Positions 10,424 through 19,872 are shown, numbered from the stretch's first letter. The stretch: DNA of 64,000 nucleotides from Demetria terragena DSM 11295 (GCF_000376825.1 NZ_AQXW01000004.1:2604001-2668000); one strand, 5' to 3'. Translations and numbers: made by a program. The notes: generated from the letters alone by a model not told the origin.

Positions 10424-11176
10424 ATGACTAGGAACGGGGCGGCGCGGGCCGTGGGGTTGACGAAGTCCTATGGGTCGGGCGCGGCCGAAGTGACCGCACT
10501 CGATCAGGTTGATGTCGAGCTCGGCGAGGGCGAGTTCACCGCGATCATGGGCCCATCCGGGTCGGGCAAGAGCACGCTCATGCATTGTCTGGCGGCGCTG
10601 GACCACCCCACCAGCGGGCAGGTATTCCTCGGTGATGACGAGATATCGGCTATGAATGACAAGAAGTTGACTGAGGTGCGCAGAGACCGGATCGGCTTCG
10701 TCTTCCAGGCGTTCAATCTCGTGCCGACCCTGACCGCCGAAGAGAACATCGTCCTGCCGCTGGCCATCGCGGGGCGTACGCCGGATCGCGCGTGGTTCGA
10801 TGAAGTCATCGACACCATCGGGCTTCGGAATCGCCTTAAGCACAAGCCATCTGAGCTATCCGGTGGGCAACAGCAGCGTGTCGCGTGCGCACGCGCGCTG
10901 GTCAGTCGACCGGCGGTGGTGTTTGCGGATGAGCCGACGGGAAACCTCGATTCCGCATCAAGCGCTGAGGTCCTCGCGTTCCTGCGGCACAGCGTGGATG
11001 CCCTTGGTCAAACGGTGGTCATGGTGACCCACGAACCGGTGGCGGCCGGAGGTACCGATCGGGTGGTCTTCCTCGCCGATGGTCGCGTGGTTGACGAGAT
11101 GCGTGAGCCCTCGGCGCAGCGCGTCCTTGACCGGATGAAGTCGATGGGCCCTCGCCGACCGTCTCTGGGGGACTAG
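10424..11176 (+). CDS. ABC transporter ATP-binding protein (LolD/MacB type)
   Basis: A 250-residue ATPase with Walker A GPSGSGKST (about 43-51), signature LSGGQQQR (about 143), Walker B VVFADEPTGNLD and switch MVTHEPVA. The VFQAFNLVPTLTAEENI Q-loop region is typical of the LolD/MacB/FtsE subgroup, which powers lipoprotein or substrate extrusion with FtsX-fold permeases. The partner permease starts three bases after the stop. A short gap with no clear operator lies upstream (10262-10423). Confidence 0.93.
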   Translation: MTRNGAARAVGLTKSYGSGAAEVTALDQVDVELGEGEFTAIMGPSGSGKSTLMHCLAALDHPTSGQVFLGDDEISAMNDKKLTEVRRDRIGFVFQAFNLVPTLTAEENIVLPLAIAGRTPDRAWFDEVIDTIGLRNRLKHKPSELSGGQQQRVACARALVSRPAVVFADEPTGNLDSASSAEVLAFLRHSVDALGQTVVMVTHEPVAAGGTDRVVFLADGRVVDEMREPSAQRVLDRMKSMGPRRPSLGD

Positions 11177-11179
11177 ACG

Positions 11180-13723
11180 ATGCTGCGTGCCACGTGGAAA
11201 TCGTTGTGGTCGCGAAAGATTCGGCTGTTTCTCAGCACATTTGCGATCGTGCTCGGCGTGGCCTTCGTCGCTGGTTCTCTCGTGTTCACCGCGACGCTGG
11301 ACCGCGCCTTCCAGAGCATCATGACCGGCTCGGTGAGCGACGTGACGGTCCAGACCAAGGGCGCGGCGGCAGATGGTTTCTCGGGCGAGAGTCGGAAGGT
11401 TCCCGAGGGGATCCTGGATGACGTGCGTAGCGTCCCCGGAGTCGTACGCGCTGAGCCGGGGGTTGCCTCCTTCTCAAGTTTCGTGGTCGATCGGGACAAC
11501 AAGGTGGTAGGCGGCGGGGGCGCGCCGGGCATCGGTCTGGCCTATCACGATGCGCCGGCCGCACACGGCATACCTGGACTGCGGATCTCCGAAGGAAAGG
11601 CGCCGACCACAGCAGATGAAGTGGTGATGGACCCGCGTACTGCCGAGCGCGCAGACTACCGAGTGGGGGACACCGTCACCGTGGTCACGGCGGGCGAATT
11701 GCCCCGCGTACGAGCAAAACTCGTGGGATTGGTCTCCTACTCCAATGGCAGCGGGCTGGCCGGAGCAAGCCTGGTGGCGTGGGACCTGCAGACCGCGCAG
11801 CGCCTTTACCTCAGCGGCCGCGGGTATAGCCAGATCTGGGTGGTGATCGACCAAAGCAAAACCCAGGACGAGGTACGCGACGCGGTGGCCAAGGTGCTGC
11901 CACGCGGTGTCGAAGCGGTGACTGGGGATCAGTTGGCTGACGAGAGCGGCGACGCGATCAAGGAGGCGCTGTCCTTCATCACGACTTTCCTGCTGATCTT
12001 CGCGGGCGTGGCGCTAGTCGTCGGGTCGTTCCTCATCGTCAACACCTTCTCGATTCTGGTCGCCCAGCGCAGCCGCGAGTTGGCGCTGCTGCGGGCGCTG
12101 GGCGCCTCGCGTCGGCAGATCACCCGGTCGGTGCTGCTGGAAGCCGTAGTCGTGGGAGTGGTTGGTTCCACCGCGGGGCTGTTTCTCGGAATGTTGCTGG
12201 CGCTGGGCATCAAGTCCCTATTCGGGCAGTTTGGCCTCGACCTGTCGGGGACTCCGTTGCAGTTCACCACAACTGCCGTGGTGGCGGCCTATGCCGTCGG
12301 CATGATTGTCACCGGGGTGGCCGCCTACCTACCGGCCCGCCGGGCCGCCCAGGTTGCTCCGGTCGCCGCACTTCGCGACGAGGTCGCGCTACCGGAACGG
12401 CTGCTGATCCGTCGGGCGCTTGCCGGTGTGTTCCTGATGCTCGTCGGGGCCGGACTTGAGGCGTGGGTGCTCACCGGTGACCGTGCCGGGGAGACAACAT
12501 TTTTGGGCGCTGGGCTTCTCCTGGTGATCGTGGGCGCAGTGCTCGCCTGCCCGGTGCTTGCCCGGCCGATCATTCGTGGCCTGGGTGCGGCCTTCCGAGC
12601 GGTGTTCGGCACTGTCGGCAATCTGGCCGAGCAGAACGCACTTCGCCAGCCACGGCGGACGGCCGCGACCGCCTCCGCCCTGATGATCGGGTTGGCTCTG
12701 GTGTCCATGATGTCGGTCTTCGGCGCGTCGGCATCCCGAAGTGTCGACAAGGTGATCGACGAAAACTTCGACGGTGACTATGTCCTGTCCGGCAATTTTG
12801 GATCCCCCTTCTCCTCGTCAATCGCGCAAGAGATGGAGAGGGTCGACGGTGTCGAGACCGTCGCGCCGGTTCGGTTTTCCAGCGCGACTATCGACGGGAA
12901 GAAGGGCCAACTCCTCGGTGCCGTCGAGCCCAAGTCGATCGTCAAGGTCACCGATATCGAGATCGCGCAGGGATCCCTGACCGACTTCGACGGGCGGTCG
13001 GCCCTTATCAATGAAGATCAAGCCAAAACCCTTGGTGTGAAACCTGGTTCGCGAATCACGATCTCCCGCAGTGGCAAGTCGACGCCGCTCACCGTGGCCG
13101 CAGTCATGAAGGAGAACGCGGTCCTCCCACCCGTTGTCACCACGCTGGCGACTCACGCCGCACTGAAGGGCTCACCACAGGACAACTACGTTTACCTCAC
13201 CCGAACGCCCAGTGCTGATGCGAGCGCCGTGCGAACTCAGCTGGAAGCCATCATCGAGCAATCCCCCACGATCACGCTCAAGGATCAAGACCAGTTCAAG
13301 ACCGAGCAACGGGAGCCTATCGATCAGATGCTGCTCCTGATCTATGCCCTGTTGGGACTTGCGGTGGTCATCGCAATCCTGGGCATCGTGAACACCCTCG
13401 CACTCTCAGTCATCGAGCGAACCCGTGAGATTGGATTGTTGCGAGCAGTGGGCCTCAGCCGCCGACAGCTACGCCGAATGATCCGACTCGAGTCGATCAT
13501 TATTGCGGTGGTAGGTGCCGCGCTCGGCGTGCTCATCGGCACGGGATTCGGCATCGTACTTCAACGTTCGCAACGTGCGGATGGCGTTGCGGTGCTGGCG
13601 ATTCCGTGGGGCCAGTTGCTGGTCTTCGTTATCCTCGCGGCTCTTGTCGGAGTTCTTGCCGCGTGGTTCCCGGCGCGCAGGGCCGCCCGACTCGACGTGC
13701 TGCGAGCCATCGGTTCCGACTAG
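11180..13723 (+). CDS. ABC transporter permease with two FtsX domains
   Basis: An 847-residue permease. A membrane helix at about 15-37 is followed by a large extracytoplasmic MacB-like domain (about 40-255), then three helices of the first FtsX domain (about 265-395). A second pair of helices, a second periplasm-like domain (about 500-680) and a C-terminal FtsX domain (ALLGLAVVIAILGIVNTLALSVIERTREIGLLRAVG) complete it. It joins the ATPase upstream into a mechanotransmission-type exporter; in actinobacteria such pairs export peptides, lipids or antibiotics. The stop TAG shares the bases CTAG with the stop of the convergent helD gene. Confidence 0.92.
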   Translation: MLRATWKSLWSRKIRLFLSTFAIVLGVAFVAGSLVFTATLDRAFQSIMTGSVSDVTVQTKGAAADGFSGESRKVPEGILDDVRSVPGVVRAEPGVASFSSFVVDRDNKVVGGGGAPGIGLAYHDAPAAHGIPGLRISEGKAPTTADEVVMDPRTAERADYRVGDTVTVVTAGELPRVRAKLVGLVSYSNGSGLAGASLVAWDLQTAQRLYLSGRGYSQIWVVIDQSKTQDEVRDAVAKVLPRGVEAVTGDQLADESGDAIKEALSFITTFLLIFAGVALVVGSFLIVNTFSILVAQRSRELALLRALGASRRQITRSVLLEAVVVGVVGSTAGLFLGMLLALGIKSLFGQFGLDLSGTPLQFTTTAVVAAYAVGMIVTGVAAYLPARRAAQVAPVAALRDEVALPERLLIRRALAGVFLMLVGAGLEAWVLTGDRAGETTFLGAGLLLVIVGAVLACPVLARPIIRGLGAAFRAVFGTVGNLAEQNALRQPRRTAATASALMIGLALVSMMSVFGASASRSVDKVIDENFDGDYVLSGNFGSPFSSSIAQEMERVDGVETVAPVRFSSATIDGKKGQLLGAVEPKSIVKVTDIEIAQGSLTDFDGRSALINEDQAKTLGVKPGSRITISRSGKSTPLTVAAVMKENAVLPPVVTTLATHAALKGSPQDNYVYLTRTPSADASAVRTQLEAIIEQSPTITLKDQDQFKTEQREPIDQMLLLIYALLGLAVVIAILGIVNTLALSVIERTREIGLLRAVGLSRRQLRRMIRLESIIIAVVGAALGVLIGTGFGIVLQRSQRADGVAVLAIPWGQLLVFVILAALVGVLAAWFPARRAARLDVLRAIGSD

Positions 13724-15837
13724 GTGCGACTGAGTGCCTCCGGCAGAGGCTCGCTGTGTAGTACGACCAACGTCGAGACCGCACGAGTCAGCACCACATA
13801 GAGGCGTCGCAGCCCAGTTCGGGCGTCTGGTTCAGCCTCGGCGATGGCTCGCGGCTCAAGGACGAGCACCGTGTCGAACTCCAGACCTTTCGCCACCGAG
13901 GCGGGGACGACCTGCACGTCATGGTCTTCCCCATCACCATGGTCCTGGTCGAGCCGTCCAAAGGGAACCTTCGCGGCGGTCAACGACGCGCAGGGCTGCT
14001 CAATCTGCGCATCTGGGGCGATGATGCCAATCGAACCAGGCTCGCGCTGAGCGTCGAGCACCCGCCGAACCAGTTCCTGGTGTAGGTCGGCGGTTGACGT
14101 CGGCACGATGTCGAGCCGACCAGGGTTGTCTCGCACGGATACTGGCATCCCCAGCCCTGGGGCCATGTGTGGCAACAGTTGCGCGGCGTACTCGATCACC
14201 GCGGCGGGCACTCGGAAACCGCGGTCGAGGACCTCAAGGTGGTAATCCGATTTGCCCAGGTGCGCCATGGACTCCTCCCACGAGGTGGTGGACCACGGGG
14301 TGGTGCCCTGCGCAATGTCGCCGAGGACGGTGAGTGAGCCTGTCGAACTGCGTCGGCCGACAGCGCGCAGTTGCATAGGCGAGAGATCCTGCGCCTCATC
14401 CAGAACGACGTGGCCGAGGCTCGGGGTGCGCTGCACCTGGTCGGTGATCTCGTCAAGGAGTGCCATGTCGGCATCAGTCCAGCGTGCAGCGCCCTTGGTG
14501 CGCGGCGCCTTGTCCCAGCGCAGGAGAGCCTGCTTCTCAGGGCTCAGGATCCCGTCGGCGGCCTGGGCCAGTGCTTCCTCGTTGGACCACAACCCGAAGA
14601 GCACGGCCTGTGCGTCGATGGCAGGCCAGATCGAGGACACGTATGCCTTCATCGGCGCTGACCGCGCGACGGTGTCTTGCACCCGGTCGTCAGGAGACTC
14701 GCCGGAGCGCTCGAGTTTGAGCAAGACGGCGTGCGCGAGGCGCTGCGGGAGCATCGCGCGCGCTGCCTCGTAGCGCACGCCGCGGCTCATCAACTCATCC
14801 AGGATTTCCTGCACGTCGTAGGCGGGAATCCGCCATTTGCGGACGCCGCGAGGGACGACCAAGGGCTCGGTGGCGGCGCGTACGTGGGCCCACACCGCGC
14901 GGCGGACTACCTCTGCAAGGCGCGAATCACCTTTAAGGACAGCGACTTCAGCAGAGTCCACGGCACGTACGCGGCCGTGCTGGAGAAGGGTCTCGAGGGT
15001 GTCATGGCCGACCCGCGCCTCGCCGAGTGCGGGCAGGACGGCGCTCACGTGATCGAGAAAGGCCGCGTTGGGTCCAACGACGAGCACACCAGAACGGTCG
15101 AGGCGGTCACGGAAGGAGTAGAGGAGCCATGCAGCGCGGTGTAGTCCCACGGCGGTCTTCCCGGTCCCCGGTGCGCCCTGCACGCAGATGGTGGTTCCGA
15201 CATCAGCGCGCACAATGATGTCCTGCTCGGGTTGGATGGTCGCGACAATGTCGCGCATCGGGCCACTGCGCGGACGCTCAATCTCTGCAGCGAGAATGTG
15301 CGAATTCTTTTGTGGCGCAACGTTCTCGACGAGGTTCTCATCCTCGATCGCGGTGAGAGCGCCGCGGTCGACACCGAACCGGCGGCGTCGTACGACACCC
15401 ATGGGTGCCGTACGGGATGCTCGGTAGAAGGCCGTCGAGACTGGCGCTCGCCAATCGATGACCACGGGTTCGCCGTGTGCGTCGGAGACGTGCCGCCGTC
15501 CGATGTACCAGGCTTCGTCGTCGACGGTGTCGACCCGGCCGAAGAACAACGTCGTTCGGGGGTCGTCCTGGAGCGCGGCGACCCGGCGCGCCAGAGCCTC
15601 ACCGAGAGCGATGCCTGAGTCTGCATCGCTGGCCTTGCTGGCATCGAGACGTTCGACGGCCGCGCGCATGCGGGCCAGTTGGGCGCGGGCGTGGTCGAGG
15701 TAGTGCTGTTCGCGGGCCAACTCACTCGGCCCGCTGGTATCTGGCGGATGATCTGGCATGGACGTTGAGCGGGAAGGCATGAGGGCGTCACCGATCTCGT
15801 CGGAGGGGATGTGAGGGGGAGATCCACGATAGGCCAT
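13720..15837 (-). CDS. helD: HelD-like RNA polymerase recycling ATPase (UvrD-like helicase)
   Basis: A 705-residue superfamily I ATPase. An N-terminal coiled-coil (QHYLDHARAQLARMRAAVERLD) is followed by a 1A domain with Walker A GAPGTGKTAVGLHR near 228, Walker B VVLDEAQDLSPMQLRA near 470, and late motifs VAKGLEFDTVLVL and LYVVLTRA. The N-terminal arm and the FGRVDTVDDEAWYIGRRHV segment are typical of HelD, which pulls stalled RNA polymerase off DNA and can give rifamycin tolerance. The start is uncertain: methionines at codons 20 and 27 are alternatives, and none has a good ribosome site. Confidence 0.88.
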   Translation of the reverse strand: MAYRGSPPHIPSDEIGDALMPSRSTSMPDHPPDTSGPSELAREQHYLDHARAQLARMRAAVERLDASKASDADSGIALGEALARRVAALQDDPRTTLFFGRVDTVDDEAWYIGRRHVSDAHGEPVVIDWRAPVSTAFYRASRTAPMGVVRRRRFGVDRGALTAIEDENLVENVAPQKNSHILAAEIERPRSGPMRDIVATIQPEQDIIVRADVGTTICVQGAPGTGKTAVGLHRAAWLLYSFRDRLDRSGVLVVGPNAAFLDHVSAVLPALGEARVGHDTLETLLQHGRVRAVDSAEVAVLKGDSRLAEVVRRAVWAHVRAATEPLVVPRGVRKWRIPAYDVQEILDELMSRGVRYEAARAMLPQRLAHAVLLKLERSGESPDDRVQDTVARSAPMKAYVSSIWPAIDAQAVLFGLWSNEEALAQAADGILSPEKQALLRWDKAPRTKGAARWTDADMALLDEITDQVQRTPSLGHVVLDEAQDLSPMQLRAVGRRSSTGSLTVLGDIAQGTTPWSTTSWEESMAHLGKSDYHLEVLDRGFRVPAAVIEYAAQLLPHMAPGLGMPVSVRDNPGRLDIVPTSTADLHQELVRRVLDAQREPGSIGIIAPDAQIEQPCASLTAAKVPFGRLDQDHGDGEDHDVQVVPASVAKGLEFDTVLVLEPRAIAEAEPDARTGLRRLYVVLTRAVSTLVVLHSEPLPEALSRT

Positions 15838-15867
15838 CGTCCGCGCTCATACCTGAATATGGCTGGA

Positions 15868-15930
15868 GTAACGCCGGTCGAGCTGCGTAACGCCGGTCGA
15901 GCTGCGTAACGCCGGTCGAGCTTGTCGAGA
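15868..15930. repeat. Three 19-bp tandem repeats ending in a GGTCGAGCTTGTCGAGA motif
   Basis: GTAACGCCGGTCGAGCTGC occurs twice exactly (15868-15886, 15887-15905), and a third copy (15906-15924) changes its end to TTG and runs into TCGAGA. The last part, GGTCGAGCTTGTCGAGA, contains an inverted TCGAGCTTGTCGA-type core seen as a dispersed extragenic repeat in many actinomycete genomes. It lies between htrA and helD. Confidence 0.75.
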
Positions 15931-15937
15931 CATGACA

Positions 15938-15968
15938 GCGGGGGCCGCGCCGATGGCGCGGCCCCCGC
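15938..15968 (-). terminator. Terminator hairpin after htrA
   Basis: A perfect 14-bp stem, GCGGGGGCCGCGCC with its complement, and a 3-base loop. It sits 94 bases beyond the htrA stop on the minus strand, before helD. The stem is all G and C. Confidence 0.75.
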
Positions 15969-16061
15969 GGGCTCCGGAACTCCGTCACGCGCTCCGGGCC
16001 TATCCGTCCGAACCAGTGCTGAGGGAGGAAGGGAGAAAGACCAGCACTGGCCCGGGCTACG

Positions 16062-17522
16062 TCACGAGCTAGGGGCAGTCCCCAACGTCACCGTGACGTT
16101 CTGGCGCTTCCCGTCCCGCACGACGGAAAGCTCCACACGCTGGCCCGGGGTGCGCTCGCGCACCTGCCCGACCAGCGAGGTCGAGGAATCGACGGACTCA
16201 CCGTCGATCGTCAGAATCACATCGTCCTTCTTGATGCCCGCCTTGTCGGCGCCGCTGTTGTTGACGACGGTGGCGACCTTCGCGCCGCTCACGGTCGCGC
16301 CCTCGAACTTGGCCGAACCGTTGGTGGCGGACACGCCAAGCTGGGGGTGCTGCGCCTTACCGTCGGCGATCAGCTGCTTGGTGATGTTCTTGACGACAGT
16401 CACAGGGATAGCAAAACCGATCCCGATGTTTCCGCTCTGCGAACTGCCTGAAGATCCGCTGAGCGACGCGATCGAGGAGTTGATTCCGATGAGGTCGCCA
16501 CCCCCGCTCACTAGCGCACCTCCGCTGTTGCCCGGATTGATTGCCGCGCTGGTCTGGATGGCGTTGGTCACCACCTGCTCACCGCCTTGGCTTTGACCCG
16601 GAGCGCCCGGAGCGTTTTCCTCCTCGCCCCCACCTTCCTGCTGGGTGCTCACCGGCCGGTTGAGTGCACTGACAATCCCGGTGGTCACCGTGCCGGCGAG
16701 CCCGAGTGGGTTGCCAACGGCCATGACGGGCTGCCCAACGGTGATTTTGTCGTCGTTGCCGAGGGTGACCGGCTTGAGGTTGGCTGGCGGGTTCTTGATG
16801 CGGATGACCGCAAGATCCGTGGAGGGGTCGGTGCCGACGACGGAGGCTTCGTACTCTCTCTTGTCGGCCAGCGTGACCTGCAACTTCTGGCTGCCGGCGA
16901 CGACGTGGTTGTTGGTGACGATGTTGCCCTTGTCATCCAGGATCACCCCTGATCCGCTGCCGCCTCCCGTGGCGTTGGCGGTCGCGATCGCGACCACACT
17001 GGGCGTGACCTTGCCGGCCGTCGAAGACCAGTTGACCGAACCCGCATCGGCGTAGTCAGCCGGATCGCCTTGAATCACCGTCGTATTGCCCGCCGCAGTC
17101 GGTGAGGAGTCGCTGGTGCTGCCTTGGGTCAGCGCATAGGTGCCACCGCTGGCGAGTACGGCAGCGAGTAGCGCAGCGAGTGGTACCGCGGCGCGGTTGC
17201 GGCGCGGCTTCGGCTCAGTCGCGACCGGAGCTGGGGCGTACGGGCCTTGCGGCGGCGCGGCACCAAACGCCTGGGGAGCCTGCTGATGCTGCGGCGCCCA
17301 CGGGTTCGTACCGGGCTGTCCGCTCTGCTGTGGTCCGCCCGGCTGTTGTCCGCTCTGTGGCTGGGCGCCATAGTGCGGCTGCTGAGAGTGGTGCTGCGGG
17401 GGCGCCTGGCCGTCGCCTCCAGACTGGTTCTGCGGGGCCTGATGGCGTGGTAGTGGCGCGGCAAATGGCTGCGTCGATTCAACGTTTTGCGGCCCAGTCT
17501 CGTCGGGGCGTTGCTCGTTCAT
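16062..17522 (-). CDS. pepD: HtrA/PepD-family membrane-anchored serine protease with PDZ domain
   Basis: 486 residues. A Gln/Pro-rich cytoplasmic N-terminus (1-105) precedes one membrane helix (111-131). The trypsin-like domain has His206 (TNNHVVAG), Asp236 (STDLAVIRI) and Ser333 (INPGNSGGAL). A PDZ domain covers about 390-480 (AGIKKDDVILTIDG). The protease acts on misfolded proteins outside the membrane. GAGGAG lies seven bases before the ATG. With the kinase and regulator upstream on the same strand, the order equals mprA-mprB-pepD of mycobacteria, where PepD feeds back on the envelope-stress two-component system; the same loop is likely here. Confidence 0.93.
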   Translation of the reverse strand: MNEQRPDETGPQNVESTQPFAAPLPRHQAPQNQSGGDGQAPPQHHSQQPHYGAQPQSGQQPGGPQQSGQPGTNPWAPQHQQAPQAFGAAPPQGPYAPAPVATEPKPRRNRAAVPLAALLAAVLASGGTYALTQGSTSDSSPTAAGNTTVIQGDPADYADAGSVNWSSTAGKVTPSVVAIATANATGGGSGSGVILDDKGNIVTNNHVVAGSQKLQVTLADKREYEASVVGTDPSTDLAVIRIKNPPANLKPVTLGNDDKITVGQPVMAVGNPLGLAGTVTTGIVSALNRPVSTQQEGGGEEENAPGAPGQSQGGEQVVTNAIQTSAAINPGNSGGALVSGGGDLIGINSSIASLSGSSGSSQSGNIGIGFAIPVTVVKNITKQLIADGKAQHPQLGVSATNGSAKFEGATVSGAKVATVVNNSGADKAGIKKDDVILTIDGESVDSSTSLVGQVRERTPGQRVELSVVRDGKRQNVTVTLGTAPSS

Positions 17523-17576
17523 CGTGTGCTCCTCTGTCGCAGTTCACCGTGTTGATCTCGACTGTGCTGCATGCGC

Positions 17577-19049
17577 CTAGCCGTCATCTTGTGCTGGGCT
17601 GTGTGGTTCCTGTGTAAATCTCACCACGAAGGTTGCGCCCCCTCCGGCAGTGTCCTCCACGGTGACATCGCCCCGGTGCGAGGACACGATGGCGTGGACG
17701 ATCGCCAGTCCGAGCCCGCTTCCGCCAAGAGCGGTATTTCGCGAAGACTCGCCACGATAGAAACGTTCGAAGACTCGGTGTCGCTGGTCGGGCGGAATAC
17801 CAGGACCGTGGTCGCGTACGGCGAGCACGGGTCCGCTATCGGTCTGTCCGACCAAGACCTCGACCGGTGTGCCTGGTGGGGTATAGCGCATGGCGTTGGT
17901 CAGGAAATTGCCCAGAACCTGTCGTAGTTGTGCCTCATCACCGATCACCGACGTGGGCGTGACTGGCCCATTCCAACCCTGAAGCCGTATCTCTCGGTCG
18001 GGGTCGCGGGCGCCGGCGTCTTGAACGGCCTCAGCGGCCAGAACGGTGAGGTCAACGAGCTCAGGGATCAACGGCCTATCGGCGGCGAGGTCGCGGCGGT
18101 CGATGCGAGTGAGGAGCAGGAGATCCTCCACCAGCGCGCTCATCCGAACGGCTTCGTCCTCAATTCGGCGCATGGCGGAACTCACATCGTCCGGGTCAGT
18201 CACGGCGCCCTGGCGGTAGAGCTCGGCGTAACCGCGGACCGTTGCCAGCGGCGTGCGCAATTCGTGTGAGGCGTCTGCGACAAAACGGCGCATCTGATCT
18301 TCAGAGGCCGAACGCACGGCGAAAGACTGCTCAATGCGACTCAGCATCATGTTGAGCGACTGCGACAGGCTGGAGATTTCGTCCTGCGTCGAGGTGGGTG
18401 GGATCCGTCGAGTGAGGTCGCCAGCAGCGATGGCCTGCGCGGTGTCCTCGATTTGGCGTAGCGGTCGGAAGGCGCGCCGAATAAGGAACCACCCGAGCAT
18501 GGCGGTGATCGCGGCGGCGAGCAGGCTGATGAAGATGGTCGACCACCGCAACTGGGTGATCGTGGCGTCGGTCGTCGCCAGGGGCGCCGCGACCGTCATG
18601 GTCGAATTCGTGGATGGTCCCGGGTAGGCCACCACGATCCAGCGGTCGTCGCCGTCACGGGACGGGACGATGAAGGAACGGTGGTGCACGACGAACTCGT
18701 GGGTGGGGCTGATAGCCGGGATGTTTGGCTCATCGGGGCCGGCGCCGCTGGGCGCCTCACCGTTGACCTGGATCGCCACCGAGTAGACGCCGTAGCGCTG
18801 GCTGGTGGAGGCGCTCGGGATCTCTTCGAGGCCGTACTTCACTTGTGATTCGATCTGACCAGCAGAATTTTGGAGTTCGGCTGCCTTCTGTCGAATCACA
18901 AAGTCCTCGACCCGGAAGGAGGCCGCGAGGCCCGCGATGGCCAAGGCCGTCACCAGGAGGCCCACGGTGACGACGACCAAGCGCAGGCGGAGCGGGACTC
19001 CGTGCAGCGCTTCGCTGACGGGCCCGCGGAGCGGATGAGCATCGCTCAC
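17577..19049 (-). CDS. Sensor histidine kinase (MprB-like)
   Basis: 490 residues. Membrane helices at about 21-42 and 169-190 flank a 125-residue external sensor domain. Then come HAMP (about 188-240), a dimerisation domain with the phospho-acceptor His262 (DASHELRTPLATVRGY), and the ATPase domain with NFLTNAMRYTPPG, RDHGPGIPP and GGSGLGLAIVHAI. GTG 19049 starts eight bases after the response regulator stop, so both are one operon. It autophosphorylates and passes phosphate to Asp58 of the partner. The cue is probably envelope stress, judged from the HtrA gene that follows. Confidence 0.93.
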   Translation of the reverse strand: MSDAHPLRGPVSEALHGVPLRLRLVVVTVGLLVTALAIAGLAASFRVEDFVIRQKAAELQNSAGQIESQVKYGLEEIPSASTSQRYGVYSVAIQVNGEAPSGAGPDEPNIPAISPTHEFVVHHRSFIVPSRDGDDRWIVVAYPGPSTNSTMTVAAPLATTDATITQLRWSTIFISLLAAAITAMLGWFLIRRAFRPLRQIEDTAQAIAAGDLTRRIPPTSTQDEISSLSQSLNMMLSRIEQSFAVRSASEDQMRRFVADASHELRTPLATVRGYAELYRQGAVTDPDDVSSAMRRIEDEAVRMSALVEDLLLLTRIDRRDLAADRPLIPELVDLTVLAAEAVQDAGARDPDREIRLQGWNGPVTPTSVIGDEAQLRQVLGNFLTNAMRYTPPGTPVEVLVGQTDSGPVLAVRDHGPGIPPDQRHRVFERFYRGESSRNTALGGSGLGLAIVHAIVSSHRGDVTVEDTAGGGATFVVRFTQEPHSPAQDDG

Positions 19050-19057
19050 GATGTGGG

Positions 19058-19762
19058 TTAGTCCCGCGGCTCACGCAAGACGTAACCCACTCCGCGCTTG
19101 GTGTGAATCAAGGCAGGCCCTTCGGTGTCGACCTTGCGGCGTAGGTAGGAGATGTAGGACTCCACGATGCCGGCCTCGCCGCGGAAGTCGTAGTCCCAGA
19201 CGTGGTCGAGGATCTGTGCCTTCGAGAGCACTCGGCCCGAGTTGAGCATCAGGTAGCGCAGCAGTTTGAACTCGGTGGGGGAGCACTCGATGACGCGCCC
19301 GGCGCGGCGTACCTCGTGCGAGTCTTCATCGAGTTCGAGGTCGGCGACGACCAGTGCAGCGCTTTCGGCGTCTTCTTGGGCTTGAGTGCGACGCAGTACC
19401 GCGCGAATGCGCGCCACGACTTCTTCGAGGCTGAACGGCTTGGTGACGTAGTCGTCGCCGCCCACCGTCAGCCCCTTGACCTTGTCATCGACTGAATCCC
19501 GCGCGGTGAGGAAGACGATGGGCATGTCGTGACCGTTCGCACGCAACTTGCGGGTGACGGTGAAGCCGTCCATGTCGGGGAGCATCACGTCAAGGACGGC
19601 CAGGTCAAGCGGGTGGTCCTCGGCGTTGGCCAGGGCTTCCTTGCCGTCGGCGGCCGTGTGCACCTCGAATCCGGCGAACTTCAGGCTCGTGGCGAGGAGC
19701 TCGCGAATATTGGTCTCGTCCTCGACGATGAGCAGACGCGCTTCGGGGGTGGTCGTGGTCAT
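19058..19762 (-). CDS. OmpR/PhoB-family response regulator (MprA-like)
   Basis: 234 residues. The receiver domain has acidic E14/D15, phospho-acceptor Asp58 (LAVLDVMLPDMDG), the Thr of FLTARD, and Lys in YVTKPFS. The winged-helix DNA-binding domain ends with SYISYLRRKVD and TKRGVGYVLREP. I chose the ATG of MTTTTPEARLLIVEDE; an ATG seven codons upstream is also possible. It leads the operon with the kinase and the HtrA protease. It is divergent from the MarR gene at 19873. Confidence 0.93.
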   Translation of the reverse strand: MTTTTPEARLLIVEDETNIRELLATSLKFAGFEVHTAADGKEALANAEDHPLDLAVLDVMLPDMDGFTVTRKLRANGHDMPIVFLTARDSVDDKVKGLTVGGDDYVTKPFSLEEVVARIRAVLRRTQAQEDAESAALVVADLELDEDSHEVRRAGRVIECSPTEFKLLRYLMLNSGRVLSKAQILDHVWDYDFRGEAGIVESYISYLRRKVDTEGPALIHTKRGVGYVLREPRD

Positions 19763-19831
19763 CCCTGCATGTTGCCTGACCATTCTGAACGCCTGCTGTG
19801 AATTGACTGTGGGAGATGGCTCGCCGCTATC

Positions 19832-19858
19832 TGATATGATAGTTACGTTAAGTAACTA
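19832..19858 (+). promoter_or_regulatory. Extended -10 promoter overlapping a MarR-type operator
   Basis: TGATATGAT (19832-19840) reads as an extended -10 box (TGn-TATGAT). The perfect inverted repeat TAGTTAC-GTTAA-GTAACTA (19840-19858) begins on its last base and ends 14 bases before the marR start. A repressor bound there would block RNA polymerase, fitting MarR autoregulation. Confidence 0.7.
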
Positions 19859-19872
19859 CTTGGAGGCGAACA

